Shown here: positions 47,200 through 56,450 of the stretch, piece after piece
Layout of the letters: each line of letters starts with the position of its first letter
Position numbering within the stretch: the stretch's first letter is position 1
Assembly (NCBI RefSeq): GCF_000004195.4
Contig: NC_030681.2
Span: 86,119,539-86,183,538 of the forward strand
DNA: 64,000 nt
Direction: 5' to 3'
From: Xenopus tropicalis
Taxonomy: Eukaryota > Chordata > Amphibia > Anura > Pipidae
Made by a program: the position numbers and the translations under genes
Notes under the pieces: model-generated
Told to the model about the DNA's origin: nothing
The model's database searches: none
Seen by the model: only the letters and a program-made list of their open reading frames with translations

Positions 47200-48514
47200 T
47201 TCATGATCATCCATTAGCAGGTCACATGGGGGGCGCAAGACTATTGATTTAGCTAAAAGATCTTTTTATTGGCCAGGAATGATCAGAGACTGTAATCAAT
47301 ATGTTTTGTCTTGTGAAGTTTGTGCCCGTTTTAAGGAATCACGCTCCAAACATTTAAGTCTTCTTCATCCATTACCTATACCTGACAGACTTTGGGGTTC
47401 AGTTTCCTTAGACTTTATTGTTGAACTTCCTCACTCTCATGGTTTTAATACTATTTTTGTGGTTGTTGATCGGCTATCCAAGATGGCACATTTCATCCCT
47501 CTGACCAGTATTCCGTCTGCAGTAACCACTGCTGAAGTTTTTATCAAGGAGGTGGTTTGTTTACATGGGGTTCCGGACGAAATTATATCCGACCGTGGGG
47601 TACAATTCACTTCCAGATTTTGGAGAACCCTTTGTCATGCTTTAAAAATAAAACTTGCTCTCTCCACTGCATTCCATCCTGAATCCAACGGTCAAACAGA
47701 AAGAACTAACCAAACCCTTGAGCAGTATCTGCGTTGTTTTTCGTCTTTTTTACAAGACAATTGGTATGAACTTTTGCCACTAGCGGAGTTTGCATATAAC
47801 AATTCTGTGCATTCTTCCATTAAACAGACTCCTTTTTATGCCAATTTTGGGTTTCATCCGCAAGTTCTTCCAAATTTTCCTAAGGAAGTTTCAGTGCCAG
47901 CGGTCCAGGATAGACTTTCCTTTTTTTCTAATCATGTTCGAATAATTCAATCTGCTATGAAACAGGCTCAAAGAAATTTAAAATTTTTTGCGGATCGCAA
48001 GCGAAGAAGAGATCCTGAATTTAAGTTGGGAGATTCTGTGTGGTTATCCACTCGCCATATAAAACTTCCGTGCCCAACTAAGAAATTAGGTCAGAAATTT
48101 GTTGGCCCCTTTCCAATCACAAAACAAGTCAACGAGGTAGCCTTTAAGTTGAAATTACCGTCTTCTTACAAGATTCATCCTGTGTTTCATGCTGCATTGC
48201 TAAAACCAGTGGTCAAGAATCGCTTTGTGGGGAGAAGTGCCAAACCTCCCGATCCTGTTTCTATCGAAGGTGTTGAGTTTGAAGTTCAATCAATTTTGGA
48301 TTCAAGAATAAGAAGAGGTCGGTTGCAATATCTGATCCAATGGATGGGGTATCCACCAGAGGAAAACTCATGGGAATCTGCATCTGATGTTCATGCTCCC
48401 TTGCTGGTAAGAAACTTTCATAAGAAACATCCTGAAAAACCAGCACCTACTTGCGCCCGGAGGTCGCACCTGGGTGGGGGGGCAATGTCAGGCGATCCGC
48501 ACTGCTTGCGCTAA
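47200..48514 (+). pseudogene. Ty3/gypsy integrase with chromodomain
   Basis: The zinc-binding front (HDHPLAGHMG, then VLSCEVCARF) spans 47,200-47,340 with one or two frame breaks. The uninterrupted 411-codon part from 47,279 carries the integrase core: SLDFIVELP (first Asp, ~43), SDRGVQFTSRFW (second Asp, ~104) and HPESNGQTERTNQ (Glu, ~138). The GPFPI...VFHAALLKP module and a chromodomain (QYLIQWMGYPPEENSWE, ~348-364) follow. In chromoviruses this domain is known to steer insertion toward modified histone tails. The frame runs to 48,514, 28 bases into the LTR. Confidence 0.92.
48471..48485 (+). promoter_or_regulatory. Polypurine tract of the gypsy element
   Basis: The G-rich run GGGTGGGGGGGCAA lies directly before the 3' LTR start at 48,486, the position expected for the plus-strand primer. 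Confidence 0.7.
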
Positions 48515-49105
48515 GCCGCCCGTTCAGCGCATGCACGATTATTCGCGTGCACCCGTGCGTATCTGCGCGCGCGCGTTGACGCGGTCACGTCGGCGTGCGC
48601 ATGCTTCGGCGCATTTTCGCGCGAAAACATGCGCATGCGCATTGCATTTAAAAAGACACCGCGGCCTTCAGTCCAGTGCGAGGTGATCGTCTTTACTGAT
48701 TGACACTAAGCGGTTCCTGTTCCTGATTTCTGGTTTTGACCCCTGCATTTGCTCCCGACTTCGGCTCCCTTCTGATTCTTGATTGAACTCCCGGTTTGTG
48801 ACTTCGGCCTTGTACCTCGACTCTCCTGTTTGCTGCCTGTCCTGACTTTTGGCTTTGTTCATCATACTCCTGTTTGCTGCCTGTCCTGACCTAAGGCCTG
48901 CCTTGTGACTTCGCTTTGTTTGATCCTGTTACCTGTTTCCCGCACCAAGCAGAGACCTGTGCATCAGTTATTAGCAATTCTGCTATTCCTCATCTGAGCT
49001 CACCCTGTCTGCATATCCAGGATCTGAGTACTCAGTGGGAAGCGTAGGGGAGTGCTTCAGTCATCTTTCCTGTAATCCAAGCACCTGGCAGAGGTAAGCC
49101 TGACA
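48486..49105 (+). repeat. Ty3/gypsy 3' LTR
   Basis: This 620-base LTR begins TGTCAGGC and ends GCCTGACA, so the ends form an 8-base inverted repeat. Its first ~180 bases are unusually CpG-rich with long alternating purine-pyrimidine runs (GCGCGCGCG near 48,568). The right border is the minisatellite unit TAGTGTCTCTG. The partner LTR is absent. Confidence 0.88.
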
Positions 49106-49172
49106 TAGTGTCTCTGTATAGTTCCTGTGTATATCGCCTGTGTATAGCGCCTGTGTACATCAGCTGTGTATA
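49106..49172. repeat. 13-bp minisatellite, segment 4
   Basis: Five units of the array, including a GTACATCAGC variant, lie between the gypsy LTR and the second Penelope-like element. Confidence 0.9.
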
Positions 49173-50543
49173 GCGTGCAATCCAAATATATTTAAACTCA
49201 TCACCTTTTTGTTACGTTCAATACACTTTCTTCTAACCCACAATTACTTCTACTTTGATAAAAAGTACTATTTACAATGTAGAGGCACGGCAATGGGTGC
49301 TAAATTCGCACCTTCCTATGCAAATTTATTTCTAGGTTGGTGGGAAGATCTGCACATTTACAACAATGAAAATACATACTCTGATTACATTCAGTACTAC
49401 GGCCGCTACATTGACGATATCATACTTATCTGGTCAGGCACTAATGAACAATTTACAAACTTTATTCAACACATTAACACAAACAACTACAACTTACAAT
49501 TCACCTCAGAGATTCACCATAAAAGCATTAATTTCTTAGATATCACACTTAGCACATCTAATCAGTCTATTTATAGAAAAGACTGTTCAGCAAACACCCT
49601 GCTTGATGCTACATCTTGTCACCCTAAGCACTCCATCCATAACATTCCATATAGTCAGTTTATACGTATTAAGCGTATATGCTCAGAGGAATCCGAATTT
49701 CAGTCCAAATCCAAAGATCTCTCTCACAGACTTCTAGAAAGAGGTTACCCTATAGACACTATCCAAAAAGCCTTTAATAAGGCCGCATCCATTGATAGAT
49801 CTACCCTTTTCAATAGATATAAGATACACAATTCCACACCACCTAAGGATAAGAAAAATATTTGCACAAATAAGACCCTGACATGTATTCTAACATATAG
49901 TCCTCAGCAAAAAATGATTGAGAACATCATTAGTAACTATCTCACTATCTTAAAAACAGACCCCATTTTGAGACAAATCTTGAACAATGGATATAGATTT
50001 GTTGCTAGAAAGACTGATACACTAAGTAATCAACTTTCACCAAGCTTAATTCACACAAACAAAGTCACCAACACATGGCTATCCATAAAAGGTTGCTATA
50101 AATGTGGGTCTAAACAATGCATTACCTGTAATTTTATTGATAAAACAACTTTTTTCATCTCATCCATGACATCAAATGAATATCAAATTAGACACTTCAT
50201 CAATTGCAATACTAAACATGTTATCTATCTTCTTACCTGTACAAAATGTATGAAACAATATGTAGGCCAAACTGGCAGAAAACTAAAAGATAGAATCAGA
50301 GAACATGTACTAAACATCACCAATATCAACTGTTTTACTTCAGTTGCCAAACATTTTCAAGTGTGTTCAAATAGATCCCTATCATACCTTAAAGTTACGG
50401 GAATTGATAGAGTGATTCCAAATCCTAGAGGTGGCAATATTTCATCCATCTTGATAAGAAAAGAAACTAAATGGATCTTTTTCTTAAAGACTAGACAACC
50501 ACATGGTTTAAATTTTGACTATGATGTAACTTGCTATGTTTAA
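49173..50543 (+). pseudogene. Penelope-like RT C-terminal part plus GIY-YIG endonuclease
   Basis: The open frame reaches back to an ATG at 49,140 inside the minisatellite, but the first 11 residues are array-derived; the element proper starts at about 49,173. The reverse transcriptase shows GTAMGAKFAPSYANLF and YIDDIILIW (YIDD at about 49,400) but lacks the earlier motif with the first catalytic Asp. The linker carries CYKCGSKQCITC (about 50,095-50,130). The GIY-YIG module follows: VIYLLTC, QYVGQTGRKLKDRIREHV (about 50,220-50,310). The C-terminus (RKETKWIFFLKTRQPHGLN) is complete, unlike the frame-shifted end of the first Penelope-like element. With a third of the protein missing it cannot retrotranspose itself. 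Confidence 0.9.
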
Positions 50544-50713
50544 AATTATATTTAGCTTATGTACCATTAGAAAGATATCTACTTTACTTTCTCTTTAAAA
50601 GTCCTTATGAATCCTTAGTAATTCGATCCCCATGTCTGTGATTGGCCAATAGTAAGAACTCTTCTATTGGCTATTTTGCCTTTAAATACTTTGGTCTTTG
50701 TAAATTGTATCTA

Positions 50714-50753
50714 GCCTATGATTAAATTCCCTTTGGTACGAAACGCGTAAGGC
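50714..50753 (+). ncRNA. Variant hammerhead ribozyme motif, weak stem II
   Basis: Stem I strand GCCT (50,714-50,717), core ATGATTA (50,718-50,724) in the place of CTGATGA, a poor stem II (50,725-50,739), GAAA (50,740-50,743), self-complementary ACGCGT (50,743-50,748), A at 50,749 and the closing strand AGGC (50,750-50,753). Relative to the usual core, position 3 is A instead of C and position 8 is U instead of G. The tertiary 3-8 pair could still form as A-U. Stem II keeps only about three pairs, so activity of this copy is doubtful. Confidence 0.5.
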
Positions 50754-50884
50754 TTTCCATGTTTTTACATATGGATTAAATAAAATTTATACTTTTATAC
50801 TTTAACTTTTCTCCTTGGCTGCTTTTTTTCCACTATTTTTTGGATATCCGGAGTGCCTGCCTGCTACTGTTTGTCGTTTCCATG

Positions 50885-50957
50885 ATAGCTGTGTATAGCG
50901 CCTGTGTATAGCGCCTGTGTACAGCGGCTGTGTATAGTACCTGTGTATAGTACCTGT
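50885..50957. repeat. 13-bp minisatellite, segment 5 (right end of array)
   Basis: Five to six units, ending at GTACCTGTGGGAGTGGG, form the right boundary of the original array that began at 32,863. Confidence 0.9.
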
Positions 50958-51051
50958 GGGAGTGGGATGAAATCCGCAGCAAAAGTTGAGAGTTGGTTCT
51001 TAGGTAAAGTTACAGTCTGCAGATTCTTCTTTTCAGTCTTCATTTCTGCAC

Positions 51052-51228
51052 TTCCAATCATATACAGCTTAACACACCCTGGATAACCATAGGATGTTAA
51101 AAGCTTACAACCGTGCGCACTTAATCATAGGCGTATATCCAAAAACAAATGTGTGGCTTAACTAGCCAATCAGTACATGACATCACAATATTAAAGACAT
51201 ATGCAAAATTAGAATAGAAAAGAAATCA
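51052..51228 (-). repeat. Penelope-type terminal fragment, inverted copy
   Basis: On the reverse strand this matches 53,022-53,248 closely, including CGCCTATGATTAAGTGCGCAC. It lacks about 46 bases that in the other copy contain the GAAACGCGT half of the hammerhead motif. The ribozyme is therefore cut in half here. Confidence 0.8.
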
Positions 51229-51289
51229 AAGAGCAATATGTTCCCACATCCTACATTTAAAGAGCAAGGAAAGGCTACTACTGTAGCTC

Positions 51290-52372
51290 TTAATATAGTG
51301 TAGAGCTCCCTTGCCCAAAGTAAATCTATCCAGGATGTGACATCCCTGCAGCAGGATCTTGACCAACTGGCAATCTGGGCAGCTAAGTGGCAGATGAGAT
51401 TTAATGTGGATAAATGTAAGGTCATGCACCTGGGATGTAAAAATATGCAAGCCCCGTATACCCTTAATGGGACTGCACTAGGCAAATCCATAATGGAGAA
51501 GGACCTTGGAGTCCTTGTAGATAATAAACTTGGCTGTAGCAAGCAATGCCAGGCAGCAGCTGCAAGGGCAAACAAGGTTTTGAGCTGTATTAAAAGGGGT
51601 ATAGATTCACGGGAGGAGGGGGTTATTCTTCCCCTTTACAGAGCGCTGGTAAGGCCCCATCTAGAATATGCTGTTCAGTTTTGGTCTCCAGTGCTCCAAC
51701 GGGACATTATTGAGTTAGAGAGGGTCCAGAGAAGGGCAACTAAGCTGGTAAAGGGTATGGAAAGTCTCAGTTATGAAGAAAGACTGGCCAAGTTGGGTCT
51801 GTTTACGCTGGAGAAGAGGCGCTTAAGAGGTGACATGATAACTATGTATAAATATATAAAGGGATCATATAATAACCTTTCTAATGTTTTATTTACCAGT
51901 AGGTCCTTCCAATGGACACGAGGGCACCCACTCCGTTTAGAAGAAGGGAGGTCCCATTTAAATATTCGGAAAGGATTTTTTACAGTGAGAGCTGTGAAGT
52001 TGTGGAATTCCCTCCCCGAATCAGTCGTGCTGGCTGATACATTATATAGCTTTAAGAAGGGGCTGGATGGATTCTTAGCAAGTGAGGGAATACAGGGGTA
52101 TGGGAGATAGCTCTCAGTACAAGTGAGGGAATACAGGGTTATGGGAGATAGCTCTTAGTACTAGTTGATCCAGGGACTGGTTCCGATTGCCATCTTGGAG
52201 TCAGGAAGGAATTTTTTCCCCTCTGCGGCAAATTAGAGAGGCTTCAGATGGGGTTTTTTGCCTTCCTCTGGATCAACTAGTAGTTAGGCAGGTTATATAT
52301 AGGCATTATGGTTGAACTTGATGGACGTATGTCTTTTTTCAACCCAACTTACTATGTTACTATGTAAATCGC
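51290..52372 (+). pseudogene. CR1-type LINE, 5'-truncated
   Basis: The open frame at 51,337-52,110 (257 codons, open further upstream) encodes the C-terminal part of a CR1-clade reverse transcriptase: KDLGVLVDNKLGCSKQC, LVRPHLEYAVQFWSP, IELERVQRRATKLVKGM, LEKRRLRGDMITMYKYIKG and FFTVRAVKLWNSLPESVV. The catalytic DD box and the endonuclease are missing, as usual for 5'-truncated CR1 copies. The 3' untranslated region has the CR1/L2-style tail GGTTGAACTTGATGGAC, TTTTTTCAACC and the short repeat ACTATGTTACTATG. A 40-base block (AGTGAGGGAATACAGGG, GGGAGATAGCTCT) is duplicated at the end of the frame. The frame is well preserved, so this is a fairly young copy. Confidence 0.88.
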
Positions 52373-52715
52373 CAAATTTGTTTTTTAAAATACTGGTCAC
52401 ATCTCCCCAAAATTTTCTTGTAACTTGTGTATTTGCAGCCTGTCACGGCCGCCATCTTGGATTCCGCCATCTTCCCCCGCTCGCACCCCCCCCCGTGATC
52501 AAACACTGGTGCTCACAACCCCGCTCGCACCCTCGCTCGCAACCTCCCCCGCCGATTAACCCTCCCTCCCCACTCGCACCCTGCCGTCCGCTTCCTGTTG
52601 CTTGCTCTTCGCTGTGTCTGTGTCAAAGAGGGGAGGGGAGGGCGCCGCCTTCTCTCGTTAAAATCCAGCAAAGCGCATGCGGCACCTAACGTGTCCTGGT
52701 CACAGAGTCACTGTG
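52373..52715. other. GC-rich non-coding stretch
   Basis: The segment is C-rich on this strand from about 52,435. It contains two closely spaced CCGCCATCTT words, which match the YY1-type core GCCATCTT, but no gene follows. It may be a repeat-derived promoter or part of the neighbouring T2-like repeat. Confidence 0.4.
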
Positions 52716-52719
52716 GGAG

Positions 52720-52890
52720 CGATGCATTATGGGAATCCTCTTTATCCAGCTCTGCGTTTTTTCTTCCTGTTTGGCTTCAGATCTTCTGAACAGGTGAAAT
52801 ATGGGGAGACTTAAGGGCACTATTGAGAGAACTGAAGGTATGCCTGCAGCTTGAGATTAACTCTTTACTAGCCTTTCCTTCTCCTTTAAG
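52720..52890. repeat. T2-like dispersed repeat fragment
   Basis: It matches 31,290-31,452, sharing GCATTATGGGAAT, AAATATGGGGAG, GGGCACTATTGAGAGAACTG and the tail CCTTTCCTTCTCC. It ends CCTTTAAG, like a TTAA-bounded Kolobok-type terminus. Confidence 0.6.
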
Positions 52891-53021
52891 AGGACGAGTA
52901 GTGCACTACTTTTGAATGTAGTAGAACGTTTAATATAAGTACATGTGACGCACCTCAAGAAAAAGTGCCCTTAGTTGCAAGCCAAGTAGGTTCTTTTTGT
53001 TCAGATGTTAACACTTTTTGG

Positions 53022-53248
53022 CTTTGATTTCTTTTGTATTCTAATTTTGCATATGTTTTTAATATTGTGATGACATGTACTGATTGGTTATTTAAGCCAC
53101 ACATTTGTTTTTGGATATACGCCTATGATTAAGTGCGCACGTGCACGAAACGCGTCAGGCACTCTGTTTTTAAAGATGCGAATAAAGGTTGTAAACTTTT
53201 AACATCCTATGGTTATCCGGTGTGCTTTAAGTTGTATATGATTGGAAC
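53022..53248 (+). repeat. Penelope-type terminal fragment, direct copy
   Basis: This is the inverted partner of 51,052-51,228. It contains a variant hammerhead motif and an AATAAA at about 53,180. Together the two arms bracket the CR1 copy, forming an inverted repeat roughly 2.2 kb across. Confidence 0.8.
53121..53160 (+). ncRNA. Variant hammerhead ribozyme motif with good stems
   Basis: Stem I GCCT (53,121-53,124) pairs with AGGC (53,157-53,160). The core is ATGATTA (53,125-53,131). Stem II GTGC (53,133-53,136) pairs with GCAC (53,143-53,146). GAAA is at 53,147-53,150, ACGCGT (self-complementary) at 53,150-53,155, and C17 at 53,156, so cleavage would follow 53,156. Core positions 3 and 8 are A and U instead of C and G. 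They could still form the required tertiary pair. All other invariant bases are present. The same core is kept in the diverged copy at 50,714 and, for the 5' half, on the reverse strand at 51,113-51,132. Confidence 0.65.
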
Positions 53249-54743
53249 TGGATCAGTTCCCTTGGGCTACGGATCAGGGGCTTGAAGCACTCGGACCACA
53301 TATCGACTGCGGTGAGTTTTTCATAAGCTGTTGTCGATTGTCTGTGCACACGTGGAGTGAGGAGCCCGGGGTTTGGACACCTGGGCTAATTTATTACCTA
53401 GGTATTGTGCTTGCAGCAATACTTGTCTAACTTTATCTGCCACAGCTTTCAGTAATATCCACTTGGATGTAACATTAATAAATATATAATTTCCTTTTCT
53501 TTTTTGGTTTGATTCATTTTTGCACTGCCTTCAGTTTGTAATATCTCCCGAGCCCTGTCTGCATCTGTGCTTTGATTGGCCAGTTATGCTGTCTGTCAAG
53601 AAAGCTGTGCTCTGATTGGAGAATCCTCAAGAAGAAAGATCCAATCAGAGCACAGCAGAACCAGCTTGCAGGAACAGAAGGTTTTTAGGACAATGCAGAA
53701 ACGGAGTGAGGTTTTTTTTTTGTTTTGTTTTTTTAATGTGCCAAGCAGGTTTGGGGAGGCTTAGCCACCCCTAGCCTTATTGAAAATCCGCCTATGCACT
53801 GCAATTTAACAGCCATACTGTTACTGTTATACTGCACCTACAAATTAGTTACACACGGATTCCTGGGTTTCACTTCTACACCTCACAAATGGTTTTGCAA
53901 TCTGCAGTTTCCTTCCCAGTAGAGAAATTCTATTTAATATTGTCACATTGAGTTTCAAAAGCCACCTATAGAATAATTGCATGTAAAAGGTAAAGCACCA
54001 CTAGAAAACCTCACCAAACTGAAATAAGAAATGGAATTATGAAAATATTGTGATCACTTGTCATTAAATGTGTGAATCACATTTAGAGACAGCAGAGCCA
54101 AAAATTATACGCAATTCTGTATTTAAATGTGGTGCCATCCCATACCCCCCAACATATGAAAAATGGACAAAAGAAATGCTAATTTTTTTTACCACTCCCA
54201 TTTTTGTGATCATACCCCCTAAATATCACTCCCATTTTACTAAATTTGTCAGGTTATTTAAAGTTTAAAAACACATTTGTGGGGGTTTTGCTAATGCAGG
54301 TGAAATTGCCATTTAAGATGCAAGTCTCAGTTCCCCCAAGAGACCTGTTTAGCTTATTAGTTACAGTTCTATCTGGTAGGAATACTGCCCCGAGGGTTCT
54401 TAAATGGGCTGCTGTCGTAGGAAAACAACTGTATTGAAAAGACTTTTTGTCTTTTTATTATTCAGCAATTGTTTAAAATTATATTTAAGGTGAGTTTAGG
54501 GTCTCTATTGAGGTTAGGTTCTACACTGTTCTGATAGAGTTACATCCAGATCCCCTTTTCAGTCCTGGAATGGTATTTTTCATCCTACATGGGATTTCCA
54601 TGAACAATCCTGAGCAAACTCTTTTCTACCCCAACTTTCAACCAAGCAAACATAACAACCTAAGAACGAACTCCACCTGTAACATGGGGACCTATCAGAA
54701 CAAACTGATGATCCTTCCCATATTCATGTATAATAATCTAGAG
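53249..54743. other. Non-coding spacer
   Basis: No gene is supported. Up to about 53,500 the sequence may continue the Penelope-type element. A perfect 17-base inverted repeat lies at 53,604-53,656. The rest shows no defined repeat boundary. Confidence 0.45.
53604..53656. repeat. Perfect 17-bp inverted repeat with CCAAT cores
   Basis: GCTGTGCTCTGATTGGA (53,604-53,620) is exactly complementary to TCCAATCAGAGCACAGC (53,640-53,656) across a 19-base loop. Each arm contains the CCAAT/ATTGG core. A further half-match, CTGTGCTTTGATTGG, lies just upstream at about 53,565. Confidence 0.9.
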
Positions 54744-55580
54744 CAGTGCTGTCCAACTGGCCTCCCTCTGTGTAGCCCCCACCTATCTGCTGTAACCGCT
54801 TACCTTTGTGTAAGATTTGGTATCAGTACTGAGATTAACTGGCCCCCTGCATGGTTTACACCTCCGATTCAGGCTGTAAACCCCTTTATTGTTTAAAAAT
54901 GTAATCCCCTGTACTGTTGACACCTTTTAATCCCTGCATTGTTCACCCTCTGCATTGTTCACACCTCAAGCTCAGACTGTGTCCACATTGTTCACCTGTT
55001 CACACCTCAGGGCAGGCAAAGTATGGCACACACAGGCAGCATAGGGAAAGCAGAGTATGGCACACACAGACAACATAGGGCAGGCCATAGTATGGCACAC
55101 AGACAGGGTAGGGCAGGCATAATATGGCACACATAGGCAGAGAAGGCCAGAATATGGCACACACACAGGTAAGGCAGGCAGAGTATGGCACACACAGGCA
55201 GTACTCTGCCTGCCCTATGCTGCCTGTGTGTGCCATACTCTGCCTGCCCTACCCTGCCTCTGTGTGCCATACTCTGCCTGTCCTATGCTGCCTGTGTGTG
55301 CCATACTCTGCCTGTCCTAACCTGCCTGTGTGTGCCATACTCTGCCTTCCCTAACCTGTCTGTGTGTGCCATACTATGTCTGCGTTATGCTGCCTGTGTG
55401 TGCGATACTCTGCCTGCCCTATGCTGCTTGTGGGAGGTGAACCTGGCAGGGGTTTGTTCTGGAAGTTTGTGGTTTGAAGTGGGTGTAGTTTAAAAAGGGG
55501 AGTGGCTTCCATTATCGGCCCTCAACCACGTAGGCCATAAAAATTTCGTCCCTCTGTACCACAGACGTTGGACAACACTG
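54744..55580. mobile_element. hAT-type non-autonomous transposon with intact 8-bp TSD
   Basis: The ends are CAGTGCTGTCCAACTGG and CGTTGGACAACACTG. The flanking octamer ATCTAGAG is present on both sides (54,736-54,743 and 55,581-55,588). CAGTG-type ends with an 8-base duplication define hAT. It is 837 bases long with no transposase. The interior holds a mirrored minisatellite. A truncated relative lies at 60,121-60,530. Confidence 0.92.
55014..55425. repeat. Mirrored (fold-back) minisatellite inside the hAT element
   Basis: To the left of about 55,200, units of ~30-36 bases read GTATGGCACACACAGGCAG. To the right the same unit is repeated in the opposite orientation, CTGCCTGTGTGTGCCATAC. About six units face six. 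The sequence GGCAGTACTCTGCC sits near the centre. Single-stranded DNA or RNA from it would form a long hairpin. Confidence 0.88.
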
Positions 55581-55589
55581 ATCTAGAGC

Positions 55590-56450
55590 AAACTCCCCCA
55601 CTCAGATAGTGGCAGAAAATGCAATATTGACAAAATTCGTCCCTTTCTTTCTACTGCAACAGCTAAGCTGCTCATGCATGCTCTCATCCTGTCACGACTG
55701 GACTACTGCAACCTGCTATTAACGGCCTCCCTAACTCCCATCTTTCCCCCTACAGTCTATATTAAATACTGCTGCCAGAATTCTCCTCCTCTCATCCAGG
55801 AGAGTTCAGGCCCTTCCCCTGCTAAAGTCCTTATTGTGGCTTCCTATGAAACAAAGAATATCTTACAAACTCCTTCTCCTAACCTTCAAAGCCCCCCATT
55901 CCTCTGCTCCTCACTATATCTCTTCCCTTGTGTCTCTGTATGTTCCTGGTCGACTCCTTTGTTCCTCGCAGAGCAATCGTTTGATTGCGCCCCCCACTAC
56001 TACAGCGGTTTCCAGCCTTAAACCTTTCTGCCTTGCTGCCCCTTACATTTGGAATGTCCTCCCTGATTTCCTCCGGAGAGAATCCTCCCCCAGTCTTTTT
56101 AAAACTAAAGTTAAAGACTACCTTTTGGAGCACTCGCCCAGCACCTGATCTGGGAACTGGCACTTTTATTGTAGTGTCACCCACTGTGTCCTACAGCACT
56201 TATATTTGCCTATTTGTATCTGTAAGTTACCCTACCATATAGATTGTAAGCTCTACAGGGCAGGGACCTCCTTCCTCTTGTGTCCTCGACTCTTAACTTA
56301 TTGCAGCTGTATTTATCTGTATTTATTGTTATACTTTGTATTTATCTATTATTCTTATTAACCCCCTGTTTGTATTAATGTACTCTACTGTACAGCGATG
56401 CGTACATAAGTAGCGCTTTATAAATAAAGATATACATACATACATACATA
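55590..56450 (+). pseudogene. L2-type LINE tail, 5'-truncated and decayed
   Basis: Two overlapping frames (55,674-56,021 and 55,834-56,148) carry pieces of a LINE reverse-transcriptase C-terminus: LSRLDYCNLLL, LLTFKAPHSSAPHYISSL, and SALLPLTFGMSS / AAPYIWNVLPDFLRRE with SLFKTKVKDYLLEH. These are the usual marks of the L2 clade and relatives. The 3' region has TTGTAAGCTCTACAGGGCAGGGACC and ends with a (TACA)n microsatellite after TTTATAAATAAAGATA, as L2 tails do. Several frame changes make it a dead fragment. It starts directly after the hAT element. Confidence 0.78.

Larger units (their letters stand above)
44723..49105 (+). mobile_element. Ty3/gypsy chromovirus, 5'-truncated, with 3' LTR
   Basis: The gag remnant, protease, reverse transcriptase, RNase H, integrase and a C-terminal chromodomain occur in the order of vertebrate chromodomain Ty3/gypsy elements (Sushi-ichi-like). 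They are followed by a G-rich tract and a 620-base LTR. There is no 5' LTR: the left end abuts the minisatellite within gag. At least four frame breaks are visible. It lies in the same 13-bp array as the BEL element. Confidence 0.9.
49173..50884 (+). mobile_element. Penelope-like element 2, 5'-truncated, in minisatellite
   Basis: The left edge falls inside the reverse transcriptase. The right side has the complete endonuclease, a ~160-base linker, a variant hammerhead motif and an A/T-rich tail before the minisatellite resumes. The sequence AGCTGTGTATAGCG occurs on both sides of the insertion. It could be a target duplication or simply two minisatellite units. It is clearly diverged from the element at 22.5 kb. 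Confidence 0.85.
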
